From assembly GCA_030686995.1 (NCBI GenBank), contig JARVZY010002409.1, positions 310,001 through 374,000 on the forward strand: a stretch of DNA of 64,000 bases. The letters are read 5' to 3'. The DNA is from Artemisia argyi (lineage: Eukaryota; Streptophyta; Magnoliopsida; Asterales; Asteraceae). The notes under the pieces were generated by a model. The model saw only the letters and a program-made list of their open reading frames with translations. It ran no database searches and was not told the DNA's origin. Each line of letters begins with the position of its first letter. Position 1 is the stretch's first letter. The translations under genes were made by a program, and so were the position numbers. Positions 11,522-24,322 of the stretch are shown here, piece after piece.

Positions 11522-12915
11522 TTAATGGAGGTATATGTTTGGGTGCATGAGTGTTGGAGAGTTTGGTGGTGGAGAGTTTAGAGGTGTAGAGTTAGGAGCG
11601 GAAGAGGTTGATTGAGAGTTTGGATGTTGTTCAAGCGAGGGTTTTGGATGAGATCTAGTGAGAAGATACTCAATCCAAGTGAAGTTTTCATTCAATGAAA
11701 TGGTTTGTTTTTGGAGAAAGATGCAACAAGGAAAATTGTTGACATGTTTTGCAACTTGTTTCAAGTTGTGGGGTGATGAAGGAGAGCTAGAGAAAAATTA
11801 TTCCAAGTTGCATTGAGCAAGGTGTAAGGCAAGAAGAGTACAAAGCTCATGGGCTTCCTTGAGTTCTTTAATGAACTCATGTGTTCAGAGGAAGGTGATG
11901 ATGGTGGAGTGTGGTTGTTATTTAGGGATGGTTGTTTTGAGATTGAACATGCTCTTCATATGACTAATGTGGGTGAGATGAAGGTGTATTTTTAGGAACA
12001 AGAATGGATGTTTGGTTATTATGATGAGGTTTGTGAAAGGGTTCATTTGAGTGAACATGAGGTTTGTGTATCATGAAATATGTTTTGACCTTCATGGGTT
12101 AAGTTGTAGTGGTGATGACACACTTTGTAGAGTGTATGGAATGGTTATATGGTTGAACCTTTTTGTGAGGATGACTAGGTAGAGTTATTGGTGAAGATGG
12201 AAAATGAGTATCAAGTGATGTGATTGGTGAGAGTGAAAGAGCGATGTTCATGGAAGGGATTTCTTGGTAGGAGGGTGTTATAGATGGTGCATTAGGTGCA
12301 CTAGGAGATAAAATATGAGGTTGAGGTGAGTAAAGGTTATGAGGTTTGAGTGTGTAAAGGTTTTGAGGTTTGAGTGTAAGGTAGAAGGATATGAGGTTTG
12401 AGTGTGTAAAGGTTTTGAGGTTTGAGTGTAAGTTAGAAGGATACGAGGTTTGAGTGTGTAAAGATTATGAGGTTTGAGTGTAATGTAGAAGGATATGAGG
12501 TTTGAGTGTGTAAATATTATGAGGTTTGAGTGTAATGTAGAAGGATATGGGTTAGTAAAGGTTTTTGATATGTAATGTTGGTGAGAAGGAGTGAGGTATT
12601 AGGTATGTAATGTTGAAGATATAGGAGGAATTTGGTGTTAGATATTTGACAACATCATTTGGTTTGACGGGCTTTTAATGGAAGTTAGGATTTCTTCTCC
12701 AAACGGGTTTCTTGGTAGTTTTGGTTTAATGGGAGAGGACATGATGAGATGAGTAGAGATTGAGAGGAATGAGAGTGTTTATAATGTAGGATTGGTGGTA
12801 TTAAGGATGTATAAACTTTGATAGAAATTTTAGGATAAAATAGGTTTGTGAATTTTCGGAAGTGTAGGATGAAATGGGCTAAAAAGTAGAAAAAGGAAAC
12901 AACACCTTCGACCAT
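11522..12915 (-). pseudogene. Element F decayed Pro/Ser/Thr-rich reading frame
   Basis: Minus-strand frames through this stretch are rich in Pro, Ser, Thr, His and Asn and are repeatedly stopped. One starts MVEGVVSFFYF at 12915, another MSSPIKPKLPRNPFGEE at 12742, and an 80-residue piece lies at 11522-11764. Composition suggests a former coding region after gag, perhaps an extra ORF of the element. The minisatellite at 12330-12552 has disrupted it. I do not recognise a domain. Confidence 0.35.
12330..12552. repeat. 52-bp minisatellite, about 4 copies
   Basis: aaggatatgaggtttgagtg starts at 12385, 12437 (one change), 12489 and 12541. Each unit contains two diverged halves built on GAGGTTTGAGTGT. 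The period is not a multiple of three, so it would break any frame. No spacers, so not CRISPR-like. Confidence 0.9.
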
Positions 12916-12999
12916 CAGATGGCCGGTCCCCTTAATTGGAGGCCGGTCCCCTTAATAATTAAGGGGGGCGCCTTATGATTTAAGGGGGCTGGCCATCTG
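12916..12999. repeat. 84-bp inverted repeat with LTR-like palindromes inside element F
   Basis: Outer arms CAGATGGCC (12916-12924) and GGCCATCTG (12991-12999) enclose two GGCCGGTCCCCTTAAT strings and inverted AATTAAGGGG strings. The same strings occur upstream of the TATA box in both LTRs (10580-10637, 17447-17501). It abuts the decayed reading frame that starts at 12915. Confidence 0.75.
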
Positions 13000-13003
13000 G
13001 TGA

Positions 13004-14376
13004 TTCCCAGATTGCCAAAAAAGGGTTTTTGGTAGTGAATTGCAGAAATGTTGTGTTTTTGGTTTCAAACAAGTCTAACTCTTTGAGGCAATTAAGCATA
13101 TACTAATTATGTAGGCAAATATGTAGCCAAAGCATGTTAGCCAAAGAGATTAAGTAAACAAGCAATTTTATCTAGCATGCAAACATACTCATCAGGCAAG
13201 CAAAATATAAGTGCTAGGAAACAATAAGCAAGCATCAAGTATTTCATAACTACATAACTAGGAGGATTAATCCTAATGTGTATCAATGTGCAATAAGTGG
13301 GTAGTTATGATAGCATGGATTTCTAGACTTGTTACAAAAAAAAGTCTTAATAGACAAACCATGGTCCTCTTGATTTGATTTAGTTCACTTATAAGTGTCA
13401 TTTATATAAATATAGATGACAAATATGAGATCACCGTGCATGATTTAAAGAGACGTTTTTAGCATTATTTAACAATGTTTGAAAGTAGGTTTTGACGTAG
13501 ATGTGAGAGTTATTTGAATAAAATAGATTGGGTTTTACTTCAAAATGTGTTAATGAAAGGTAAAGAGAATTTTCCCAATCTTTGGTTTTGATCAAAACAA
13601 AAATGTGGATAAGTGAAAACATGTTATTGAAAAGTGGATAGTCATTTGAAAAACTATTTTCCAAAATGTGGTTTTTGTATATTTTTAGAGATATTAGATT
13701 TTTGACAACAAATATCATTAATCATAGATTTTAAAAGATGTTTATTAAATATCTCATGCTCAAGAGGATTGGTTAAGCCTATTGTCATATGCTATCCTTT
13801 TTTACATAACATATGATCTTAAGTGAGTGATGACGTAATTCTACATGTTTGATGCTAGGGTGTTGAATGAGGCATATCCTAACATCTATAGCTCCTTTGT
13901 TATAGCACACTTATCTAACTTAATGCCATAGTCTACGAGAGCTTGTTTCATCCATAGTTTTCTTACGCAAGGGATCTAATCCTACTTTTATATTAACGAT
14001 TATTCCACTTAACTCATTTCACTTCATCACCATGAGTTTGCTATTAGTGGATATAGAAGATTTCCATTTTCTATTTTGTTCGATAATGAACAGTTTCATT
14101 TTATTCCTAGGAAAGTCAACTAATGATGTTTCTAGGTTATAAGTATATAAGCTATTATGTACGTATATATGTATAAGAGTTACAAACAATATATATGTAT
14201 AGCTAAGCATTAATCTAACTAATCATTTATCTAAGCATGCAAATTATAGCGATGAACTTAAAAGAGACGTGTACCTTTTAGTCTTCAATGGATTTTCTAC
14301 AAGCAGTACAAGTGATTATGTTGACTTATAGATGTCATTTGTAGAAGAGATTCCAACTTCTTTGAAGATTGACAAC
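13004..14376. other. Element F interior, no gene seen
   Basis: A/T-rich sequence between the inverted repeat and the gag stop. I see no ORF with coding character and no repeat beyond simple A/T runs. Confidence 0.6.
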
Positions 14377-16233
14377 TTAGCCACTTGGTCTCCATTGCCT
14401 CATTGGTCCAAAGTTGTTTGGTCCAAACATATTTAACATTTGGCTAGGATGCATGTATGGTGGTAATATTCTCGAAGGATTGTAACTTGGTTGATAATTC
14501 CACATTTGATGACTAGTATTATTGTAGTTTTGTCTATTTTGGTTTCTTCTAGGTTCAGGGGTTTTAGACCGAGGATGAGGATTATATGGTCTATTTGGAG
14601 GTAGAGTTTTAGATCTTAATTTTGGTTTAGAAAATCCGGTTTTGACTTTTAATGATGGTTTATAAAAACTTGTTACTTCCTCATCACTCGCAATAGATAT
14701 TTTTCTATCTTTTATAAGTATATACTTAGGTTTTGACCCTAATGGTTTTTGTTTACTAGATTGACATTCAAACTTTATATTTTTAATTTCACTAGTTGAA
14801 ACATTAGTTGAGGTGAATCCTAGACCAGTTTTATCTCCCGAAGTTTCTTGAACACTTATTATTTTCATAAGTGAGTTACTACCATTTTTAAACTTGTCAA
14901 GTTTGAAAATTTTACCTTTAAGTTTTTTGTTTTCATTTTTGATCTCTAAGCATGTTTTACATTCTATAAAAACTTCTTTTTCTTTTTCCAAATGTTGTAG
15001 TTTAATTTTTAATTCGAGTACTTCATTTTCTAATAGATTATTAATATGTTTTAGTGACTTATTTTTAGCTATAACATTTTGACCTAATTTGCATAACCTA
15101 TTATATTCGTTATCTAGGTCTTTTTCATCTAATGATTGTTTTACATCACTAAAGTATTCAGTTTCGGAAAGTACCTCATTGGATGCCTTGGCTATAAGAC
15201 ATTTTTTGTCCTTTGATACTTCTTTTTCATCTTCATCGCTATCACTCCATGCTCCTCCAACGAACGTCTTTTGATTTTGATCCCTTGACATCATTGGACA
15301 TTTTCCTATTAGACGATTTGGGTCGCCGCATTTATAACACTTCCTTTCGCTCTTGCCATTTTTGTCATCTTTATTTCTTTGAGATGCTTTCCTTTCATCA
15401 TGCGGTTGTCTAACGAATCTTCCTCTCCTTTTGAAGAATTTCTTGAAATTTCTTATGACCATGGCATATTCTTCATCATTATTTTCGGAGGTTGAGCTAT
15501 CCTTGTCACTAGATTGCTTCCTAGCATTCAACGCAATTGACTTGCTTTGCTCCCTTTTTCTTTTGACCATCTTGGAGTCTTTCTTTATTATTGCTTCGTA
15601 GACTTTTAAGTTGCCGATCAACTCGTCGAGTTGTAGAGTTGACAAATTCTTTGATTATTCAATCGCCGTAACTTTAGCTCGCCATTTTTGATGAAGAGCC
15701 CTAAGAAATTTCCTAACAAAATTCTTACTAGAAAAATTCTCATCAAGTGCTTTTAAACTTGTGATAATAGTGTTAAATCTAGCAAAAGCATTATCTATTG
15801 ATTTCTCCTCCGGAATCGTAAATTGTTCATATTGTTGAACAAGAAGATCTATTTTGCTATCTTTAACTTGACTATTACCTTGGTGAGTGATTAGTAAAGA
15901 ATCTCAAATTTCTTTTGCGGTTTTACACATAAAAAATCTTTCATATTCTTTGCGTGGTAACACATTATAAATAACCATTTTAGCCTCATAATTTTTTACT
16001 AGTTTCTTTTTCAAATCATCATTTTGTTTTTCAAAAGATACAATTTCATCCTTTTAAGTTTCAAAATTATATTGAATAGGGGGAAAATCACCAAAGGTAA
16101 TAACATGCCAAAGATCAAGATCTTTTGGTTTTACATAAGTTTCGAATCTATTTTTCCAATAAAGAAAACCATCACTTTTAAATAATGGTGGTCTTTGCAC
16201 AGATTGCCCTTCTAAATATTTTTCAGATTCCAT
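14377..16233 (-). pseudogene. Element F gag (Copia UBN2/zinc-knuckle type), broken
   Basis: The ATG at 16231-16233 follows the primer site by about 55 bases and opens a UBN2-type gag (early strings MESEKYLEG and GFLYWKNRFE). In-frame stops at 16054-16056, 15904-15906 and 15655-15657 break the capsid region; the frame is then open for 422 residues. That part has a basic stretch ([14 protein letters not shown]), a zinc knuckle [14 protein letters not shown] whose zinc-binding His is replaced by Arg, an acidic segment [10 protein letters not shown], a long Lys/Glu/Leu-rich coiled coil and a basic Pro-rich tail ending near the 422nd residue. Protease, integrase and reverse transcriptase do not follow. 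It would make virus-like particles if intact. Confidence 0.88.
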
Positions 16234-16285
16234 AGATCGTTAAAAGTTTTAAAATACAATATATTTTAAAAATCTTGTTTGATCT

Positions 16286-16298
16286 GGCTCTGATACCA
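16286..16298 (-). promoter_or_regulatory. Element F primer binding site, tRNA-iMet type
   Basis: The minus strand reads TGGTATCAGAGCC two bases inside the 5' LTR, the classic complement of the initiator tRNA-Met 3' end. Confidence 0.95.
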
Positions 16299-16300
16299 AT

Positions 16301-17889
16301 TGTGGAAAACTAGAAGGGGGGTTGAATAGTTTTAACGTCTTTTTAATATTTTAGAAACCTTTAGTTTAGCTTTAAAACCTTGTTTACTTTTCAAACTTTG
16401 ATTCGATCTTATGTGAACTCAAATCTTGAACAATATGAACAACTATATCTAAGTATGAATAATAATAATAATCTAAGCTAAGTATTTGAAATCAACACAT
16501 GCATAATACAGACAATTATAGCTATATACGAGAGATAAGTGAGTAAATGTTTATTTTGTAATCCTTAATTATATTTTGTATGATAACTATACTTGATCGA
16601 AATGATCAATTATATATATGTTACATTTTTAGTTTGATTGTAAAAACTTTGGTTTGTCAATGAAACTTTTGTTTGATCTTTAAGTGAAATCAACACTAGC
16701 ACTATATGAGCAACAATATATATACGTCTACGTCTACAAAAGTAATAACGACATAAGCAAGATAATAAGCAAGAGATGGAAAGATCTAACAGAGAGACAA
16801 GAGATTTATAGTGGTTCGGCTACAAGGACACCTTCCTTGCCCTACTCCACTCTCCGAGCACCAAACTTGAGATTTTTCTTCACTATGTCAACAACCTCCC
16901 TTATGGCGGAGAAAACATTACACACCAATTATCACATCACAACTTCGTCACACCTTTTTCACAACTTCTACACAACTACTTCACAACTACTTCACAACTT
17001 CTTCACAACTTCTTCACACCTAAGCACTACCTAATCCCACTACTTCTTCTTCACACCTATTCTACTTGCACACCACAATCAATTCACAACTTCTCTACCT
17101 ACACACCTTACTAGCCTAACTCCTTATGTTTACTTCTATATAACCAATATTCACAACTAATACACAAATGGATGAAAACTATACAAGTGATGATGCACAA
17201 ACAACTTGGATGTGGAGGTCACAACAAGTTGTAATACTTCTTGTCTTGAAGGATTGAAGTATTCTTATCTTGCACTTGAAAGGTTGAAGCTTGGATCACT
17301 TGGAAATAAAAGCTCATGATTATATGGTCCAAGGCTTTAAGAGAATGGTATAGAAGATTTAGATCAGAAAGTTTATAATGCAAAAGGTGAGGAAAAATGC
17401 CAGATTTGTGCCAGTATTTATAGGGGAAAAATACTATTTGGGAGCGTGGCCGGTCGCCTTAATTAGGGGCCGGTCCCCTTAATTATTAAGGGGGCCGCCC
17501 TCCCAAAACGGCCATAAAATTTGTCTTTTTCTGAGTAAGGTTTTTCTGGAACATTTTTACCATTTTTGGTTAAAATTTTGAATTCATATATTTATAATGA
17601 TTTAAACATATTCTTTTATTTACATAAATGATATTGTAAAAGATATAAAATGTTTTTTGACATTTTATAAAAAGTCTAGTGTTTAAGAAAAATGTTCCTT
17701 TGATCATAGAATGCAATAAACACTTTGTTTATTCATACCTTAAGTGATTTGGATGTAAAGTGAATATTTATCACTAAATACTTGTTTAGGTCATAATTTT
17801 TAGCTCAATGGGTTTACGTTTTGTGATTATCAAAATGTAGAGATATCGATAAATGTTAATAATGTTTTTAGGCATTATTTATATCAACA
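16301..17889 (-). repeat. Element F, 5' LTR
   Basis: 1589 bp, starting TGTGGAAAAC and ending TATCAACA on the plus strand. It has a minus-strand TATA box near 17415-17423 and an upstream palindrome cluster at 17447-17501. Differences from the 3' copy are scattered, several percent by eye. Confidence 0.92.
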
Positions 17890-17894
17890 CAAAC

Positions 17895-20287
17895 GTTCCA
17901 TGAGGGCAAGTACAAGTGGTCTTTTCATGATCCTGGGGATTAATAGGAATTTGAAAATACCCAGAAAAGCCATCGAGAAAACAATGGAACTCATTTCCCG
18001 CTAAACCTTTGAGCCTTTGGTCCATAAAAGGGAGCGGGAAATGTTCTTTACGAGTCGCATCATTCAACTTGCGGTAGTCAATGCAAACTCTCCATCCGGT
18101 CACAAGCCTCGTCGGTATAAGCTCTTTATCTTCATTTTTCACAACAGTAATTCTGCCCTTTTTGGGAACACAATGAACCGGGCTAACCCATGAGCTATCC
18201 GAGATTGGATAAATCATTCCAGCATCAAGAAGTTTTATAACTTCCTTTTTGATCACTTAATAGATTTGTAGATTAACCCGTCGTTGTTGTTGGACGGAAG
18301 CTTTGTGATTATCTTCAAGCAGAATCTTATGTGTGCAGAATCGAGGGTCAATTCCCTTAATGTCGGAGATTTGCCAAGCAATAGCACTCTTATGCTTCTT
18401 AAGCACATCTAAGAGACGGGTCTTCTCCTCATCTTTAAGGTCTTTCGAAATTATGACAGGCAATTTATTATTCGTTTCTAAGTACCTATACTCGAGATGA
18501 GGAGGTAAATCCTTGAGCTTGAGCTCTGGAGGATTCTCAATAGACGGCTTTACTTCTTTTACGTCTGCCATTTTTAGGTCCATTGGAGGGGAAGAAGGAA
18601 TCGGGTCTTCATTTAAAAGTTTTTCAATCAATAAAATGTCCCCCTCCGGATCAAAATCTGAATTATCAATTTTCGGTGAAATCGAATCATTTGAAAGACA
18701 AGCTTTGATTTCTTCCAAGCGAAATCACTTCCCTCAAATGGAGTAAGGGAAGCGGAAGAATCAGAGACGATTGGTTCAGAAGAAGGAGTGGGATTTCCAC
18801 TCGAAGCATTATTTGTAAAACCAAGAAGCTCTTGAGAATACTCCTCCGTAGCTTCATCGATAACATCGACTCGGTTAACGGAAACATGATTGTAATTGGA
18901 GGAGTATCTCGCGGTTTGATCAAGATTGAACGTAACAGCTTCATTTCCAACATGTAAGGTAATCTCCTCGTCGTATACATTAATTAAAGCATGGCCAGTC
19001 CGTAGGAATCCTCTCCCGAGAATATGAGGAACCCGTGGATCAACATCAAAATCAACAACCACAAAATCGAAAGGGAAATTGATTTTCCAACATTGACGAA
19101 AATATCTTCGGCTATCCCAATTGGTCGGGACGTAGATCGGTCAGCAAGCTCGAGGGTCATAAGCGTCGGTGTCCAGTTGGGAGGAGACAACTTTTGCCAA
19201 ATCGACAATGGCATGAGGTTAATGCTAGCACCAAGATCGGCTAAGGCGAAGCATTGAACCATAACCGGAAAATTGCATGGAATAAGAAACTTGCCAGGGT
19301 CTTCAAGATTTTCGGGTAACCTTTTCAGAAGAACCGCTGAGCAATTCTCATTCATTTTGGTTTTTGACAATTCAAACAATTTTCTTTATTATTCAAGAGA
19401 GCTTTTAACATTGAAGCTAATTTTGGCATCAAAAGTATAGCATCCGTGAGACTTATATCAAAATGCAATTCTTGAAAGATCTGATAAAACTTTTCCATCT
19501 GGTTTTTATCTTTCTCGCGGTGCTTTTGTTCATTTAAGCGAGACGGATAAGGCAATTTTGTTTTGATGGGAATTTCTTCCTCAGCTTCGTAAATGACTTT
19601 TTCTTTTCCTTTTGACGTTTGGACCACCGGAGGTTGGATGTTTTCGGTCCTTCCATTATTAATAGGAATTTCCGTATCCGTTGTCACCTCGGTTTCACGG
19701 GCGACTACCTTAGGAGGAAGAGAAAAAGAGGTAGTCGGAGCTGTTGGTCAATCATATGAAACACCACTCCTAGTCTTGATCGCTTTTACATCGCCCCTCG
19801 GGTTAGCGATCGTGTTGCTTGGAAGAGTTCCCGAGCCCAAGGGTCGATCATTTAAACGCTTGTTAGGATCATTGATTTGAGTAGCAAATAACCTTGTTGT
19901 TTCTTCTTGTTTTGCCATAAAAGCTTGTTGGTTTTGAAGCAATTGCTTAATCAACTCATCCGTGGGTGTTTGATTTGCAATAATACCTTGGTTTTGATTA
20001 TTGAAATTCTGCCCACGGTTTTGAAAATTGCCATGATTCTGATTTCCATGATTAAAATTCCCATGATTAGCATTTTGAAAATTCCCTTGAATCGGGGCTT
20101 GATTTTGATTCCCTTGAAAATTCCGATTGTGGTTAATCCCTTGTTTTTGATTTTGAAAACCTTGATTTGTTCGATTTTGATTTACTTGATGAGTACGGTT
20201 TTACACATTGTTATTATGACTCTGATTTTGGAAACCGGGTGGTCCAAGATAATTGTTCGAACGGTAGCTGAGAAGATTTCGATCTCC
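17895..20287 (-). pseudogene. Element A gag tail, protease and reverse transcriptase N-part (broken)
   Basis: Reading on the minus strand: an Asn/Gln-rich gag tail (20287-19950) with in-frame stops; a frame with KAIKTRSGVSYD stopped at 19748-19750; then the aspartic protease with FALADLGASINLMPLS, where DLGAS stands for the usual D-T/S-G-A. A frameshift near 19020-19060 leads to HILGRGFL, another near 18630-18720 leads to the reverse transcriptase lead-in (SDIKGIDPRFCTHKI), and a stop at 18257 precedes KKEVIKLLDAGMIYPISDS. The RT fingers and palm follow (WRVCIDYRKLNDATRK, FLDGFSGYFQI). The domain is then cut at 17894 by element F. At least four breaks make this copy inactive. Confidence 0.92.
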
Positions 20288-21352
20288 TTAAGGTGGGTAA
20301 ACGTTGCCACCCATGTTTCCAGCATACACATTCTCATGCGCATAGGCACCGGTTGCCGGACACTCGTAATACGGATGTTGACCACCATAAGTTTCACAAC
20401 TCTGATTTACTACATTCACTTGATAATTAGGTTTTGCAATAAAAATAACATCAACTTTCTTGTTGAGGGCGGCTAGCATACTCATGATCTCATCATTAGC
20501 TTTGCTACTAGCATTCGAAGCTTGAGTTTTGCTTCTAGCCATCCTCACACGAGCCTTATTCTCAATAATCATGAAGGCTTCATTAATGTTTCGAGTCAAC
20601 AAGTTCCCCCCCATAGCAGAATTGAGTGAGTCTTGATCAGCATGACACAACCCTTTGTAAAAAGTATCAATCTGCTGTAAGGATGTGAACCCATGATTCG
20701 GACATTTTTCCAACAAATCCTTATATCGATCCCAAGCTTCGCTGAATGACTCATCGAAAGCTTGTTGGAATCGAAAGATTTGGGATCGAAGATTAGAAGT
20801 TTTAGAAGGAGGATAGAAATAATTCACGAACATGGAAGCTAGATCGTTCCAAGTGTGAATCGAATTCGTTGGTTTCTTTTCCAGCCAAGTCCGTGCTGCC
20901 CCTTTAAGGGAGAAAGGAAACAATTTCAATTTCACCACATCGTAAGGGACTTGATTGATCTTAATGGTCTCAGCGATGTCGGTGAAATTTCTTATGTGAA
21001 CATATGGGTCTTCGTGTTCAAACCCGTAAAAGGATATACTCGTGATGATGTTGAGTAATCTGTGATTAATCTCAAATTGATTTGCAGTGATATCGGGAAT
21101 CATGATGGCTCTCCTCACATTGAATGGTGATTGGAGTTGTTCCTCCATCAGACGTGGATCAAAAGTCGGTTGGGGTCCCATCGGAGGGATCCCATTGTGT
21201 TGAGGACCACCCATCGACGAGGGTCCCATGTTTTGTTCGTTCTGGTTCATTTCCACGTCGTTGGGGAAATGAACCCGATGGTTATGTCGTAAAAACCTTT
21301 CGGGGTTCGAGAATGGAGAAGTAAGACTTTCAGAAGTTGAACGGGTGTTCAT
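20288..21352 (-). CDS. Element A gag (Athila type)
   Basis: 354 residues from the ATG at 21350-21352 (MNTRSTSESL), chosen because the 35 residues upstream in the same frame are a Lys/Phe/Leu run of A/T-rich leader. The central retrotransposon gag domain shows YGFEHEDPYVHIRNF, FPFSLKGAARTWLEK, NYFYPPSKTSNLR and FDESFSEAWDRYKDLLEKCP. Near the end is a zinc knuckle CETYGGQHPYYEC in which the second Cys is Tyr, so zinc binding is probably lost. A stop at 20288 separates it from the gag tail that would normally continue into protease; whether the stop is decay or original cannot be told here. Confidence 0.9.
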   Translation of the reverse strand: MNTRSTSESLTSPFSNPERFLRHNHRVHFPNDVEMNQNEQNMGPSSMGGPQHNGIPPMGPQPTFDPRLMEEQLQSPFNVRRAIMIPDITANQFEINHRLLNIITSISFYGFEHEDPYVHIRNFTDIAETIKINQVPYDVVKLKLFPFSLKGAARTWLEKKPTNSIHTWNDLASMFVNYFYPPSKTSNLRSQIFRFQQAFDESFSEAWDRYKDLLEKCPNHGFTSLQQIDTFYKGLCHADQDSLNSAMGGNLLTRNINEAFMIIENKARVRMARSKTQASNASSKANDEIMSMLAALNKKVDVIFIAKPNYQVNVVNQSCETYGGQHPYYECPATGAYAHENVYAGNMGGNVYPP

Positions 21353-21858
21353 ACACCAAAAAATGAAAAGAAATAGAAAAAGAAAAAGAAAATCTTTTTT
21401 ATATTTTTGATTGGGAATTATTTTTGGCTTTTTTAAATTTATTGAAAAACAAATCACAAAATACTTTTATCCTCTTTTTATAACGTAATCGTTTCCTTCA
21501 AAACTACTCGCGACGAAACGGAAGAGAAGAGTTTTTCTCTCTTCAGCTTGCAAATTAATGTCTAAGTTTCCGTATTTCCCGCTTATTCATTTGTAGAATC
21601 AAAGTAATCCTATTAACAACTAATTTCACGTGTTCTTATGTTGGTATGCTTATTTGGTTTACAACGCCCTCTCCTCCATGAGGGAGTCGAGGCTATAACT
21701 TTCTTTTTGTATTTTTGGAAAAACTTTAGTAAAAGTTATTTTATTTTATTTTATTTATTTTATTTATTTTTTTTTTGTAGAAAATATTCACAAGATAAGA
21801 GGAAGGTTTTTCAAAACACGATTTTTTAAAATGAAATTCAAAACTCACTTCAAACCTT

Positions 21859-21875
21859 CCCCGGCAGCGGCGCCA
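21859..21875 (-). promoter_or_regulatory. Element A primer binding site, tRNA-Asp type
   Basis: The minus strand reads TGGCGCCGCTGCCGGGG, which by my recollection of plant tRNA-Asp(GTC) matches the complement of its 3' end at 16 of 17 positions. It lies four bases inside the 5' LTR, the offset usual in Athila. Confidence 0.85.
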
Positions 21876-21879
21876 AAAT

Positions 21880-24322
21880 TGATTGTGTAAAAATCAATTA
21901 TATATAATACATAAAAAGTTCAAGAAAATCCGCAAGAAATACGGATTACCCGAGTCGTATCCCGTGAAGGAGTGAATGGAATCGTTGAAATTCGATTCGT
22001 GAAATCGTGTCGTGAAAAGTGGAAATTGTGAAAATTGTGAATGAGAAACTCAAATTATGAAAAGTAATCACAAATAATGCAGAAGGTACAAGCTATATAT
22101 GCACAAATGATTTAAAACTAAATACGAAAATTCAAACGCGATTCTTAAAATGTAACATACAAATTAAAACGTAACTTTTAATGAAAAATAATCCTAAAAA
22201 TATGAAATAATTTTCTAAAAATCTTAAACAACAAAAAATAATTTTGAGAAAAAGAAAAACATTTTTTTTGACTTTTTATGAATTTTCTATGAATTTATTT
22301 CTATTTTTGTATTTTTAAATGAATTAAAAAATAAGAGAAAATGTAAAAATAAAAGTGAAAAATGCAAAATAATTTTTTTAAAATCTAAAATATCATAAAA
22401 GAATTATCTGAAATATTTTTGGATTTTTTAAGGCTTTTTCTAATTTTAATTTGATTTTTGTTTATGTAGAATTATTTAAAAATGATTTTAAACTAAAATA
22501 AAAGGAGAAAAATAGTAAAACTAATCAGAAAAATATGAAAAAAATTACAGAAATTCAAAAATAATAAAATGAACTTGAGCAAAAATTTGAGATGAAAATA
22601 AGCTAGAAAAGTGCTTATTAATAAGCACTTGTGACCAATCTAAGTGAAACTGATGCAGAAGACTTTATATGCTCAAATAGACTCAGAATCACTCAAATTT
22701 GAACAATTGAAACAAAGAAATACAGTCAATGAGTTATAAGCAGTCTCAATAAGCAAATGGGTAAGCATTTTGATCCCAAAATAAGCCAGATTCCAAATAA
22801 GAATGTAATACACCAATGTACACTCAGTTAAACTCAGAAGATGCAAAATTACTATGTTTAGAAGTTCACAGGACCAGAGCAGGCCATATTTCAAATCAGT
22901 ACACTAGTTTTAGCCACTAACTTGCAGACTAAAATAAGCCATCCAAATAAGCTACAATCTAAAATATTAGTGGGTCAAATTGAAGCTAGCACTACTGAGA
23001 TCCTAAAATGACCAAAAGCCCTCTCACAAACAATCAATTGCACTCCTAATTGTTTCCTGATTCAGCAACCTGATGAGATACTAATTCTGAGACAGTTGAC
23101 TTTTTGAAACTAGAATTACACTAGATTTAGCTATATTATACTAATTTGCAACTATTTTTACAATATCACTAACTAATTCTATTTATTCTAACAGTTAATG
23201 AGCTTTTATACTAACTTTGACTATATATGACCTAAACTACCCTTTTTATGCTTTACTTATCTTATTCTAAACTAATTAGACCTGAGTATGAGACTATGAC
23301 AACAAATCAACAACTCCTTATCACAGTAACAAGCAAATCCAAACACCCCTAACTATACTGATTTAACTACAACTACTGCTTTTAGTCCGCAAACCTCACT
23401 ACCAATACTAAAACTCAGTCACATATCACTAATGAATTCTAATTCAACAATAATTAACCACAACAAAGAAAAATATAACAGATCCACAGATAATCAATAT
23501 GAACAAAAATAAGCTCAGTTATAAGCAAACAAGTAATCAACTGATCAAATTAACTCAAATACACCTAATTCTACTGAAACAACATCAAATAAGAGCAATG
23601 AAACAGAGATAACCCAAATCTGAACTAGGTACTAACTGATACAAAGAGTTACTAGGAATTAGAAACCAAACTTACAAAGTTTTTCACCTTAGCATGAACA
23701 AAGGTGATTCAATATGCTAGCCTGTCTTTAGATAGGCTGAGATCATCCCTTTCTTTCTCAACTTATCAGTAAAACACCAAGGATCAATAGAATCAAGTGA
23801 CAGTTGACTTTCATTGACTGTTTATGATTGTTTGTGAGTATTAACTAAAAACAGATCCACCATAAGCTAGAAAGCTTATATAGATTGTATAAAAGATAAA
23901 CAAGCTTAATTGTAAGCTTAACTAAGAAAAGGTAAACATATTTTTTGTATTTTTATTTATTTTCTGATTTTTAAAAGATTCTTTTTTTTTGAATAAACTT
24001 GAAACTGAATGGTTATGAAAACTTGTACAGGATGTATCGAAACTGAGATTAAGCTAAGTATAAAAGATATAAAAACTATAACTTATAAGAGAATAACAAT
24101 AAGCTAAAAATCATTAAGAGTAAACTGAATTTTATTAGAACTTTTAAAAATTACAATACAATGAATCTAAACTAAATACAATTGGAAATAAAATTGAGCA
24201 GAGCTTCGCTGCTAAAAACTAACTACTCTATTACAAGCTATCTCATCCTCAATTTATAGCACAAGATAGAAGGAGCTAGAGAGAGGGGAGTTACGGATTG
24301 CCAGCTTGGCAATCCGTGTGCT
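21880..24322 (-). repeat. Element A, 5' LTR, first part
   Basis: Starts TGATTGTGTAAA (plus strand) and matches 1600-4190 until it is cut by element B after the duplicated bases gtgct (24318-24322). The remainder is at 51836-52758. The TATA equivalent is at 24248-24259. Confidence 0.95.

Larger units (their letters stand above)
9447..17889 (-). mobile_element. Element F: gag-only Copia-type retrotransposon
   Basis: 8443 bp, flanked by caaac (9442-9446, 17890-17894). LTRs are 9447-11022 and 16301-17889. The primer site is the initiator-methionine type used by most Copia elements. The interior has one decayed gag gene and a decayed P/S/T-rich frame; no protease, integrase or reverse transcriptase is visible in more than 5 kb. 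It therefore depends on another Copia element for enzymes. Several stops in gag and a mutated outer base in the left LTR (TTTGG where the right has TGTGG) show decay. Confidence 0.93.

Noticed and set aside
12330..12552. CRISPR-like regular repeats
   Set aside because: Contiguous minisatellite without unique spacers, in plant DNA.
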